Source: Flavobacteriaceae bacterium
GTDB lineage: Bacteria > Bacteroidota > Bacteroidia > Flavobacteriales > Flavobacteriaceae
Direction of reading: 5' to 3'
NCBI GenBank assembly: GCA_016763215.1
Contig: JAESUF010000045.1
Span: forward strand, 1-5,273
DNA length: 5,273 nt
This document shows positions 1 to 5,273 of the stretch, piece after piece. Position 1 is the first letter of the stretch; each line of letters opens with the position of its first letter. A program made the position numbers and the translations under genes. The notes beneath the pieces are model-generated. The model saw only the letters and a program-made list of their open reading frames with translations. It searched no databases and was not told the origin of the DNA.

Positions 1-2390
1 GAGGCTGTCACTTCTGCTCCAGCTCCGGCTCCTTTAATAATTAAAGGTTGTTGTGGATATCTATTGGTATAAAATAACACAATATTATCGCTTCCTTCTA
101 AATTATAAAAAGGATGATCTGAGGTCACGTGTTGCAAGCCTACATTTGCCTTTCCATCTTCAAATTCTGCCACGTATTTTAAACGAGATTTTTTTTGAAC
201 AGCCTCATTTAGTACTTGTTGAAAATGAGTTTCGTTTCTTGTCAAAGACTCATAAAAAGCGGCATTACTTGTTGTTTGTAAACTTTCCTCAGGTAAAAAC
301 GATTTATTTTCAATATCCTCCAACTCTAATTCGAATCCACTTTCTCTTGCCAGAATTAAAATTTTTCGGGCCACATCTACTCCACTTAAATCAATCTTTG
401 GATCGGGCTCTGTATAACCTTCATTCTGTGCTTCTAAAACTACGTCGTGAAAAGTTGTTTCCGTATTAAAGTTATTAAAAACAAAATTTAAGCTACCTGA
501 AAGTACTGCCTGAATTTTATGAACTTGATCTCCTGAAGCAATCAGGTTTTTTAAGGTTCCTATAATAGGCAACCCAGCACCAACATTCGTTTCAAACAGA
601 AAGGGTGCATTGTATTTTCTAGCAACCGATTTTAATGTTTTATAATTCTCTAAACTCGATGCACAAGCAATCTTATTACAGGTAACAACTCCAATATTTT
701 TCTCTAAATAGTGTTGGTACATTTCTGATACTTTCTGATTTGCCGTGTTGTCTACAAAAACACTATTTCTCAGGTTTAGAGACTTCACTCCCTTCAAAAA
801 TCCCTCTAAACTTGCCTGTTCTCCATTCTCTAAACGATCTTTCCATTGACTTAAATTAATTCCTTCTTCTTCAAAAACCATTTTTCTAGAATTAGAAATT
901 CCGACAACTCTAATCGCTAATTTTAAATTTTCTTTTAAATACTTTTCTTGCTGTTCTAACTGTGCTAAAAACCGCTCTCCAACATTTCCAACACCGGTAA
1001 CAAATAAGTTTAACTGTTTTATTCTTTCTTCAAAAAATTCTTCATGCAAGGTATTCAATGCTTTTTTCGCATCACTTTTAGCAATGACTGCTGAGATATT
1101 TTTTTCGGACGCTCCTTGAGCTATCGCTCTAATATTCACATTGTTTTTCCCTAATGACCGAAACATTTTACCACTTAAACCTTGGTGATTTTTCATACGG
1201 TCACCAACCAATGCTATAATGCTTAATTCTTGTTCAGTCTGAATTGGCGTTACTTTTTTAAGTGCAATCTCATACTCAAAAGCTTCATCAATTACTGTTT
1301 TTGCTTTGGTCGCCTCCTGAGCTAAAACACCAATACAAATGGACAATTCCGAAGAGGCTTGGGTAATTAAAATTACATTGATTTGATGTAGCGATAAGGC
1401 TTCAAATAATCGTTTGGAAAAGCTAGGAATCCCAACCATTCCAACGCCCCCTAAAGTAATTAAAGCAATCCCTTCTACATGACTAATTCCCTTAACTGGA
1501 TTGTGGTTTCCTGTTTCTTTTGTAATTAGTGTCCCTTCATTTTCAGGGTCGAAGGTGTTTTTAATTACAATGGGAATTTCTTTTTGTAAAACAGGTTGTA
1601 TTGTTGGTGGGTAAATTACTTTGGCTCCAAAATGTGATAATTCCATTGCTTCATGGTACGAAATATGTGGAATTTTTAATGCTTGTTTCACCAATTTCGG
1701 ATTCGCAGTAAACATACCACTTACATCCGTCCAGATTTGCAACTCTTCAGCATTCAATGCTCCAGCTAGTATGGCTGCAGTATAATCGGAACCTCCTCTT
1801 CCTAGGGTCGTTGTTTTTCCATCTTCTGTTCTTGCAACAAACCCTGGCAGTATTGTTACATCTTGGGTATTCTCTTTAAAATAGTTTTGACAATTACTAT
1901 TCGTTCTCTCAAAATTAACCAATGCATTGCTATACTGATCTGATGCAACGATAAGCTCTCTACTATCTTTATAGCTCGCATTTGCGACTTTTGCAATAAT
2001 ATAAGAAGACAGCAATTCTCCGAAGCTCGCAATTTTTGCCAATGTTTTTGGGCTAAGCTCTTGGAGCAAATAGCACCCTTCATATATAGTTTCTAAATTG
2101 TTTAGCAGTTGTTTTGTATAACTTAAAATTCCGCTCTGGTTTACTACTGGAATAAGGTCTTTTATCACGTTAAAATGATGTTCTTCCAAAGATTTTACAA
2201 CCTCTCTATACCCATCATTCTTTTTAGCCGCTATATTGGCCCCCTTAATTAATTGATCTGTAGTCTTGCCAAAAGCAGAAACGACCACTGCAATTTTCTG
2301 ATTTTTAGCGTTGGCAGCTATAATTTTTACTACTTTTTTTATGTTTTGTGAGTTGGCGACTGATGACCCGCCAAATTTTAATACTTTCAT
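1..2390 (-). CDS. thrA: Bifunctional aspartokinase / homoserine dehydrogenase ThrA, C-terminal end cut by window edge
   Basis: Cytoplasmic enzyme that phosphorylates aspartate and reduces aspartate semialdehyde to homoserine, the first and third steps of the threonine/methionine branch. I translated it codon by codon from ATG at 2390-2388: 796 codons are open with no frameshift. Kinase motifs: KFGGSS (5-10), SFGEL (122-126), GRGGSDYTA (197-205), WTDVSG (220-225) and HFGAKVIYP (253-261). Two ACT-type regulatory stretches follow, at about 301-376 and 389-440. The dehydrogenase half begins with the NAD(P)-binding GVGNVG (466-471), then VTCNK (K573), ETNVGAGLP (600-608) and GYTEPDPKIDLSGVDVARK (658-676). 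E661, D672 and K676 align with the catalytic/substrate residues of known homoserine dehydrogenases. The last visible residues, KGAGAGAEVTA, are close to the usual C-terminus, so about 15-20 residues are missing. A leader peptide and hairpin precede it, so threonine-responsive attenuation is likely. thrB and thrC would be expected next, outside the window. Confidence 0.97.
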   Translation of the reverse strand, partial: MKVLKFGGSSVANSQNIKKVVKIIAANAKNQKIAVVVSAFGKTTDQLIKGANIAAKKNDGYREVVKSLEEHHFNVIKDLIPVVNQSGILSYTKQLLNNLETIYEGCYLLQELSPKTLAKIASFGELLSSYIIAKVANASYKDSRELIVASDQYSNALVNFERTNSNCQNYFKENTQDVTILPGFVARTEDGKTTTLGRGGSDYTAAILAGALNAEELQIWTDVSGMFTANPKLVKQALKIPHISYHEAMELSHFGAKVIYPPTIQPVLQKEIPIVIKNTFDPENEGTLITKETGNHNPVKGISHVEGIALITLGGVGMVGIPSFSKRLFEALSLHQINVILITQASSELSICIGVLAQEATKAKTVIDEAFEYEIALKKVTPIQTEQELSIIALVGDRMKNHQGLSGKMFRSLGKNNVNIRAIAQGASEKNISAVIAKSDAKKALNTLHEEFFEERIKQLNLFVTGVGNVGERFLAQLEQQEKYLKENLKLAIRVVGISNSRKMVFEEEGINLSQWKDRLENGEQASLEGFLKGVKSLNLRNSVFVDNTANQKVSEMYQHYLEKNIGVVTCNKIACASSLENYKTLKSVARKYNAPFLFETNVGAGLPIIGTLKNLIASGDQVHKIQAVLSGSLNFVFNNFNTETTFHDVVLEAQNEGYTEPDPKIDLSGVDVARKILILARESGFELELEDIENKSFLPEESLQTTSNAAFYESLTRNETHFQQVLNEAVQKKSRLKYVAEFEDGKANVGLQHVTSDHPFYNLEGSDNIVLFYTNRYPQQPLIIKGAGAGAEVTA

Positions 2391-2442
2391 TGTAATACTG
2401 TAAAATACGATTGTGTTTATATGCGAAATTCCGATTCTTTCG

Positions 2443-2466
2443 AAAAACTATAGGTAACCTGAATAG
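2443..2466 (-). terminator. Candidate attenuator terminator upstream of thrA
   Basis: Read on the minus strand, CTAT (2466-2463), a two-base bulge TC, AGG (2460-2458), loop TTA, CCT (2454-2452) and ATAG (2451-2448) form a 7-bp bulged stem. It is followed at once by five T residues (2447-2443). The hairpin lies between the leader-peptide stop and the thrA start, where an attenuator terminator belongs. The stem is AT-rich and interrupted, so on sequence alone its strength is modest. I could not find a convincing upstream complement to its left arm that would act as antiterminator. Confidence 0.5.
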
Positions 2467-2484
2467 ATATGTATGTAAGACCCC

Positions 2485-2577
2485 CTAAAGGGTAATCGTA
2501 GTAAAAATGGTGGTAGCAGAAATCGCTACCGAAGAAGTGGTAGTCGTTGTAATTGTATTTCTAGTTGCTAATATCAC
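2485..2577 (-). CDS. Threonine/isoleucine-rich leader peptide of the thr operon (ThrL-like)
   Basis: A 30-codon reading frame from GTG (2577-2575) to TAG (2487-2485), ending 94 bases before the thrA ATG. By my count it has 12 Thr and 5 Ile codons, with the run T-I-T-T-T-T-T at codons 8-14 and T-T-I-F-T-T-I-T near the end. This is the composition of the enterobacterial ThrL leader, where ribosome stalling on Thr/Ile codons prevents termination ahead of thrABC. Here it sits before thrA and is followed by a T-tailed hairpin, so the same role is inferred. The only canonical in-frame start is GTG, because a TGA lies two codons upstream (2583-2581). I see no Shine-Dalgarno sequence. It is too short to be called by usual gene finders. 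The exact start is the weakest point. Confidence 0.75.
   Translation of the reverse strand: MILATRNTITTTTTSSVAISATTIFTTITL
2512..2530 (-). promoter_or_regulatory. Stem-loop inside the leader-peptide coding region
   Basis: On the minus strand GGTAGC (2530-2525) and GCTACC (2517-2512) are perfectly complementary, giving a 6-bp stem with a 7-base loop. It begins about five bases after the run of five Thr codons, so a ribosome stalled there would cover its left arm. That position suits the pause or 1:2 hairpin of a ribosome-mediated attenuator, in which ribosome position decides RNA folding. The pairing is seen directly; the role is inferred. Confidence 0.5.
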
Positions 2578-2581
2578 AGGT

Positions 2582-2589
2582 CAAATGTA
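2582..2589 (-). promoter_or_regulatory. Candidate -7 box of the thr leader promoter
   Basis: TACATTTG on the minus strand matches the Bacteroidota -7 consensus TAnnTTTG exactly. A TTG lies upstream but with only about 15 bases between the boxes, shorter than the usual range; a weaker TTTT lies at 21 bases. The expected transcription start is at about 2579-2574, at or beside the leader-peptide GTG. It would drive the leader and thrA. Confidence 0.5.
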
Positions 2590-2684
2590 TGCTTTATTTT
2601 TTGACAACCTAAAATTTATTGAAAAAAACATGCTGTTGTTTCATTTTTCTGACCAAAAGAGTTTCGGCATAAAACCATCGAAAT

Positions 2685-2715
2685 CAACAAATGAACACGT
2701 TACACATGTTTGTTG
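2685..2715. repeat. Inverted repeat in the thrA-thioredoxin-like intergenic region
   Basis: CAACAAA (2685-2691) and TTTGTTG (2709-2715) are perfect 7-bp inverted arms around a 17-base centre. They lie 34 bases past the stop codon of the thioredoxin-like gene and upstream of the thr promoter. There is no T tract on either side, so it is not a clear terminator. It could be an operator or a weak 3'-end hairpin. Apart from this and the thr leader elements, I see nothing in 2391-2748. Confidence 0.3.
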
Positions 2716-2748
2716 AATGAAAATTCAGAGAGGGCTACTAGAAAAATT

Positions 2749-3042
2749 TTAGAGATACTGTTGGACTAGACCAATGAGTGTATTGGCATCCTGCTCTCCG
2801 GTTTGCCTCCATTTCATTTCTCCATCTTTATAGATCATGAATGTTGGGTTTCCTTTTACACGAAGTGCTTCTGCAAGTGTTTCATTTTTTTTGATGTCAA
2901 TCTTTATCACTTTTGCTTTATCGCCTAAAGCAGCAGCTACATCTCTTAAAGTATCCAAATTATTATCAGCATCTTCCCAGTCAAAATAGAAGTCTATTAA
3001 GACAGGTTGTTTTGTGCGGATTAATTCACCAAACTTTGTCAT
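2749..3042 (-). CDS. Thioredoxin-fold protein lacking the CxxC active site
   Basis: A 97-residue, single-domain cytoplasmic protein of thioredoxin length, with no signal peptide. The fold is visible: the strand PVLIDFYFDW (13-22) corresponds to the strand before the active site of thioredoxin, VIKIDI (45-50) to the next strand, and GNPTFMIYKDG (64-74) carries the conserved cis-proline (P66). Where thioredoxin has W-C-G-P-C, this protein reads W-E-D-A-D (22-26), and it contains no cysteine at all, so it cannot do dithiol-disulfide exchange. A chaperone-like or protein-binding role is possible; the function is unknown. The start ATG at 3042 follows an A-rich stretch without a Shine-Dalgarno sequence. 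It lies downstream of the phosphoesterase gene on the same strand, 88 bases away, with its own candidate -7 box between them. I recall similar short cysteine-less thioredoxin-like proteins from flavobacteria, so this is probably a family trait, not recent decay. Confidence 0.88.
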   Translation of the reverse strand: MTKFGELIRTKQPVLIDFYFDWEDADNNLDTLRDVAAALGDKAKVIKIDIKKNETLAEALRVKGNPTFMIYKDGEMKWRQTGEQDANTLIGLVQQYL

Positions 3043-3096
3043 TTTTTAATCGTTTTTCTTAGGGATGAAACGTTATTTATAGTGTTTTCTTACCTA

Positions 3097-3104
3097 CAAA
3101 TATA
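3097..3104 (-). promoter_or_regulatory. Candidate -7 box for the thioredoxin-like gene
   Basis: TATATTTG on the minus strand is an exact TAnnTTTG match, 54 bases before the ATG at 3042. I found no good TTG box at the usual 17-23 base spacing. If used, it would make the gene a separate transcript from the phosphoesterase upstream, with a 5' UTR of about 45-50 bases. Confidence 0.45.
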
Positions 3105-3130
3105 ACATTTCTGTTTAATTAGGCTGATTA

Positions 3131-4357
3131 TCAAGCTTTTTTCAACTCAATTACTGTAATTTCTGGCCAAATTCCCACTCTTCCTGGAAATGCATGGTAC
3201 CCAAATCCTCTATTTACATTGATATATCGCCCGAACTCTTCATACAAACCAGCCCACTGCTTGTAGACATATTTAGAAGGGCTCCATTTGATCCATCCAG
3301 GGATTTCAATTCCCATTTGCAAACCGTGTGTATGGCCACTTAACGTAAGATTGTAATGAAAATCATCATTCTTTACTTGTACATCCCAATGTGAGGGATC
3401 ATGTGACATTAATACTTTAAAATCTTCTTGTTTTACCTTAGCTCCAGCAAGTTTCAAATCACCTTTCTTTTGAAAACCACCTTTCCCCCAATTCTCAACA
3501 CCTACTAAGGCAATTTTTTGTCCATCTTTTTCTATATACCTGCTTTCATTACACAACAATTCGAATCCCATTTTAGGATGCAAGTCTTTTACTGCTTGAA
3601 AATTTGCTTTTTTAGCTTCGTCACTCGGCCAACTTGTATAGTCTCCAAAGTCATGATTTCCCAAGACTGAATATTTACCATAGGGAGCCTCTAAAGCTCC
3701 AAACATTTCAATCCAATCATTCATTTCATCTGCCTTATTATTAACAATATCACCCGTAAAAAGTAGCAGATCAGAATTCTGATCACTGATCATATCAACT
3801 CCATATTGAATCTTCTCTTTGTTGGTAAAGCTCCCTGAATTAATATCAGAAATTTGAGTAATTGTAAACCCATCAAACGCTTCTGGTAAGTCTTTAAAAG
3901 ACAACTGATATTTTAAAACTTTGTAATTGTAGCGCCCTTGAATGATTCCGTATAAAAATGATGCAAACGGAATTGCTGCTAATCCAAAAGCAATTTGAGA
4001 CACAAATTTACGTCGCCCAGCAACTGGTTGTGTTGGGTTACTCCCTATCCAAGAAATGAGTTTTTGAATCCAACGAACCGCATCTTCTCCAAAGAGAACA
4101 ATCAAAATAAATATTTTGGGAATCAAAATGGTAATCATCATTCCTACTGCCATTTGAAACTCTTTCGTTTGTCCTGCAGAGCGAGGTGTCGTAAAAATAA
4201 CGTACAAGAAATTAAGGTAGATCCCAATTCCAATGAGTAACCAAACCCATTTAATAATTCTATTTCTAGTGATGGTTTTTATTGCCTGGTAGGCGTAAAA
4301 CTCGAGGACAAAAATGAGTACGGAAGCAATTAATAGCGGGATGACCCAACGTGGCAT
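3131..4357 (-). CDS. Membrane-anchored calcineurin-like metallophosphoesterase (YkuE/YaeI-like)
   Basis: A 408-residue protein. Hydrophobic segments lie at about 4-25, 36-57, 68-90 and 118-139, followed by a metallophosphoesterase domain (about 160-408). Domain motifs in order: SDIN (170-173), GDIVNN (202-207), GNHD (233-236), SHDP (318-321) and GHTH (341-344). These are the five metal-ligand blocks of calcineurin-like phosphoesterases, except that block one normally reads DxH and here is DxN (N173). RRKF (115-118), just before the fourth segment, resembles a twin-arginine motif; some YkuE-type relatives are Tat substrates. Positive charges at about 27-37 and 95-117 predict those loops inside, placing the catalytic domain in the periplasm. 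The substrate is unknown; relatives act on lipid-linked or nucleotide phosphoesters. The start ATG at 4357-4355 is preceded by a TAnnTTTG box. It is transcribed divergently from the hypothetical gene at 4493. Confidence 0.92.
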   Translation of the reverse strand: MPRWVIPLLIASVLIFVLEFYAYQAIKTITRNRIIKWVWLLIGIGIYLNFLYVIFTTPRSAGQTKEFQMAVGMMITILIPKIFILIVLFGEDAVRWIQKLISWIGSNPTQPVAGRRKFVSQIAFGLAAIPFASFLYGIIQGRYNYKVLKYQLSFKDLPEAFDGFTITQISDINSGSFTNKEKIQYGVDMISDQNSDLLLFTGDIVNNKADEMNDWIEMFGALEAPYGKYSVLGNHDFGDYTSWPSDEAKKANFQAVKDLHPKMGFELLCNESRYIEKDGQKIALVGVENWGKGGFQKKGDLKLAGAKVKQEDFKVLMSHDPSHWDVQVKNDDFHYNLTLSGHTHGLQMGIEIPGWIKWSPSKYVYKQWAGLYEEFGRYINVNRGFGYHAFPGRVGIWPEITVIELKKA

Positions 4358-4380
4358 AAATCAGCGTGATTTTAGTTAAA

Positions 4381-4388
4381 CAAAGGTA
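4381..4388 (-). promoter_or_regulatory. Candidate -7 box for the phosphoesterase gene
   Basis: TACCTTTG on the minus strand is an exact TAnnTTTG match, 23 bases before the ATG at 4357. Upstream there is only a weak TTA at about 17 bases in place of the TTG box. The predicted 5' UTR is short, about 15-20 bases. Confidence 0.5.
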
Positions 4389-4409
4389 CTGCTAAAATAA
4401 AACTCTAAT

Positions 4410-4426
4410 TTTAACATCATGTTAAA
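4410..4426. promoter_or_regulatory. Perfect 17-bp palindrome, possible operator between divergent genes
   Basis: TTTAACAT and ATGTTAAA flank a single central C, giving perfect 8-bp arms. The palindrome sits 21 bases upstream of the phosphoesterase -7 box, overlapping where its -33 element should lie, and 67 bases before the plus-strand ATG at 4493. The symmetry and place suit a site for a dimeric regulator. A second, short palindrome, GCTATAGC (4435-4442), lies beside it. No regulator gene is in the window, so the binder is unknown. Confidence 0.4.
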
Positions 4427-4459
4427 GTTTTGTAGCTATAGCAGTCTAATCCTTACACC

Positions 4460-4467
4460 TATATCTG
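4460..4467 (+). promoter_or_regulatory. Weak candidate -7 box for the gene at 4493
   Basis: TATATCTG differs from TAnnTTTG at one position and lies 25 bases before the ATG at 4493. No TTG box is at the expected distance; the nearest, in TTTTG at 4428-4432, is 27 bases away. It is the best candidate I can see, but a weak one. Confidence 0.25.
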
Positions 4468-4492
4468 AAAAAACAATTTGAAATCTTAAAAG

Positions 4493-4930
4493 ATGAGTAC
4501 CTATCCTGAAATAGAAGCCCTCAATAAAATCTTTATGAAATATAAAGTAGAGATTCGTTTTTCTACAACAGATTTTCTTGCAGGAAATAAAGAGTATTGT
4601 GCGGTGGAATTTACCTTGGACAAGAAAATATTTAATTTTTATGTTGAAGATGAATACGAAGACATCCGATATAACTACCCGCTATTAAACCTATGCTTGG
4701 TTTTACGGGAGTTGGAATTTTATGCTGAATCTACCGATTATTTGATATGGTGTGAGGAACGTTATTTCGATCCTAAAAATAAAGATATTCTAGCTCATTT
4801 TAGAAATCTAGGCACTATTTATAGAGAGGTAGAAAAAATTATTGGCAAGATTGATAGTTCTATTAGTGATTGGGATTTTGAAATGGGAAGTGGTGCTTCA
4901 TGGGAGTTGAGAAAAAAGGGGTTGACTTAA
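4493..4930 (+). CDS. Hypothetical protein, 145 residues, family not recognised
   Basis: I do not recognise this protein. It is a small soluble protein without a signal peptide or membrane segment, rich in acidic and aromatic residues. Its first half alternates charged and hydrophobic residues as in beta strands (about 18-50, including VEIRF, YCAVEFTL and IFNFYVEDEYED). A likely helical middle follows (LLNLCLVLRELEFYAESTDYLIW, split at about 64-86), then a charged helix (about 106-119). The tail has D-W-D-F-E-M-G-S-G-A-S-W, whose glycine/serine turn and paired tryptophans are its most distinctive feature. There are three cysteines, not in a CxxC pattern. The start ATG is the first in frame, preceded by an A-rich stretch and no Shine-Dalgarno sequence. 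Codon use resembles that of its neighbours, which argues for a real gene. It is divergent from the phosphoesterase and 174 bases upstream of polA, so it is probably monocistronic. No function is proposed. Confidence 0.8.
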   Translation: MSTYPEIEALNKIFMKYKVEIRFSTTDFLAGNKEYCAVEFTLDKKIFNFYVEDEYEDIRYNYPLLNLCLVLRELEFYAESTDYLIWCEERYFDPKNKDILAHFRNLGTIYREVEKIIGKIDSSISDWDFEMGSGASWELRKKGLT

Positions 4931-4976
4931 ATAAGACATTAGAACGCTACGCTACTAGAATCAAGAACAAAGACTT

Positions 4977-4989
4977 ATTAGTGACTAAT
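4977..4989. repeat. Short palindrome downstream of the hypothetical gene
   Basis: ATTAGT and ACTAAT flank a central G. As RNA this gives only a short AT-rich hairpin with no T tract, so it is at best a weak 3'-end structure for the gene ending at 4930. The rest of 4931-5104 holds a 9-bp direct repeat and the presumed polA promoter; I see no gene in it. Confidence 0.25.
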
Positions 4990-4994
4990 TGATA

Positions 4995-5021
4995 AACAAT
5001 CGTTTCAAAATCAACAATCGT
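4995..5021 (+). repeat. Two direct copies of AACAATCGT upstream of polA
   Basis: AACAATCGT occurs at 4995-5003 and 5013-5021, 18 bases start to start, about 85-110 bases before the polA ATG. The spacing is not far from two helical turns, so it could be a paired protein site. In AT-rich DNA two 9-mers this close may also be chance. Confidence 0.25.
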
Positions 5022-5075
5022 AAAAATCTAAACTAAAATTACACCTTCTAACTCCATTTAAAACATAAGTTTTTG

Positions 5076-5083
5076 TAGATTTA
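5076..5083 (+). promoter_or_regulatory. Weak candidate -7 box for polA
   Basis: TAGATTTA differs from TAnnTTTG only in the last base and lies 21 bases before the polA ATG. No well-spaced TTG box is visible. It would give a short 5' UTR of about 15 bases. Confidence 0.25.
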
Positions 5084-5104
5084 TAATCTTAACAAAACAC
5101 ATCA

Positions 5105-5273
5105 ATGGCTGATCAAAAACGACTTTTTTTACTCGATGCTTTTGCACTAATTTTCAGAGGTTATTACGCTTTTATAAAGAACCCTAGAATCAACTCGAAA
5201 GGGATGGATACCTCCGCAATCTTAGGGTTTACCAATTCGTTATTGGATGTTATTAAGCGGGAAAGGCCAGATC
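5105..5273 (+). CDS. polA: DNA polymerase I, N-terminal start of the 5'-3' exonuclease domain, cut by window edge
   Basis: The first 56 codons are visible, starting at ATG 5105-5107. The reading begins with FLLDAFALIFRGYYAF (8-23), which aligns with the start of the PolA 5' nuclease domain (in E. coli, LILVDGSSYLYRAYHAF). D11 matches the first metal-binding aspartate and R18 the conserved arginine. It continues with NSKGMDTSAILGFTNSLLDV (30-49), corresponding to the G-(A/T)-x-x-G-F-x-N helix of the family, and then KRERPD. The full protein would carry the nuclease, proofreading and polymerase domains used for Okazaki fragment processing and repair; none of that is visible here. A stand-alone 5' nuclease would share this N-terminus, but the sequence reads like flavobacterial PolA. 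No Shine-Dalgarno sequence is seen; the ATG is preceded by an A-rich stretch. It lies 174 bases downstream of the hypothetical gene, with its own presumed promoter. Confidence 0.92.
   Translation, partial: MADQKRLFLLDAFALIFRGYYAFIKNPRINSKGMDTSAILGFTNSLLDVIKRERPD

Noticed and set aside
53..469. 138-codon open frame on the plus strand
   Set aside because: It is antisense to thrA, which carries clear homoserine dehydrogenase motifs there; the translation shows no recognisable domain.
1856..2083. Minus-strand 75-codon frame
   Set aside because: It is out of frame within the aspartokinase coding sequence.
2480..2493. ACCC/GGGT hairpin around the leader stop codon as the attenuator terminator
   Set aside because: The stem is only about 4 bp and what follows is not T-rich; the T5-tailed hairpin at 2443-2466 fits better.
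2685..2715. CAACAAA/TTTGTTG inverted repeat as terminator of the thioredoxin-like gene
   Set aside because: There is no T tract on either strand and the loop is long; kept only as an inverted repeat.
2507..2716. Plus-strand open frame with a Val-rich start
   Set aside because: The Val run is the complement of the Thr codons of the minus-strand leader peptide; the rest has no gene-like character.
3995..4240. Plus-strand 81-codon frame
   Set aside because: It is antisense to the membrane segments of the phosphoesterase, with no protein features.
1..5273. A new defence, mobile or multi-gene system
   Set aside because: The genes are housekeeping or separately transcribed. There are no integrase, transposase, toxin-antitoxin, CRISPR or composition signals pointing to an accessory island.

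Overview
The window looks like chromosomal DNA of a member of the Flavobacteriaceae (Bacteroidota). The evidence is AT-rich DNA, TAnnTTTG-type -7 promoter boxes, no clear Shine-Dalgarno sequences, and protein types typical of that family. It holds ordinary metabolic and housekeeping genes. I see no mobile element, CRISPR array, rRNA or tRNA. The organism assignment is inferred from sequence character, not from a database match.

Left part (1-2390, minus strand): nearly all of a bifunctional aspartokinase/homoserine dehydrogenase (ThrA), running off the left edge about 15-20 codons before its expected end. The frame is unbroken over 796 codons. Upstream of it (2391-2748) lies the most interesting element of the window. 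A 30-codon minus-strand reading frame (2485-2577) has 12 Thr and 5 Ile codons, including five Thr codons in a row. It is followed by a hairpin with a T5 tract (2443-2466) just before thrA. This has the architecture of a threonine/isoleucine transcription attenuator, analogous to enterobacterial thrL. A good -7 box (2582-2589) sits directly upstream of the leader frame, so close that the leader mRNA may be nearly leaderless.

Middle part (2749-4357, minus strand): a 97-residue thioredoxin-fold protein that lacks the CxxC active site, preceded by its own -7 box. Upstream of it is a 408-residue membrane-anchored calcineurin-like metallophosphoesterase with four hydrophobic segments, a Tat-like RRKF motif before the fourth, and an Asn where the first metal motif normally has His.

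Right part (4358-5273): a divergent intergenic region with a perfect 17-bp palindrome (4410-4426), then two plus-strand genes. One is a 145-residue protein I do not recognise. The other is the first 56 codons of DNA polymerase I (PolA), which runs off the right edge. The genes fall into separate units (thr operon, thioredoxin-like gene, phosphoesterase, hypothetical gene, polA) rather than one functional system. The one clear regulatory link is the leader peptide's expected control of thrA.
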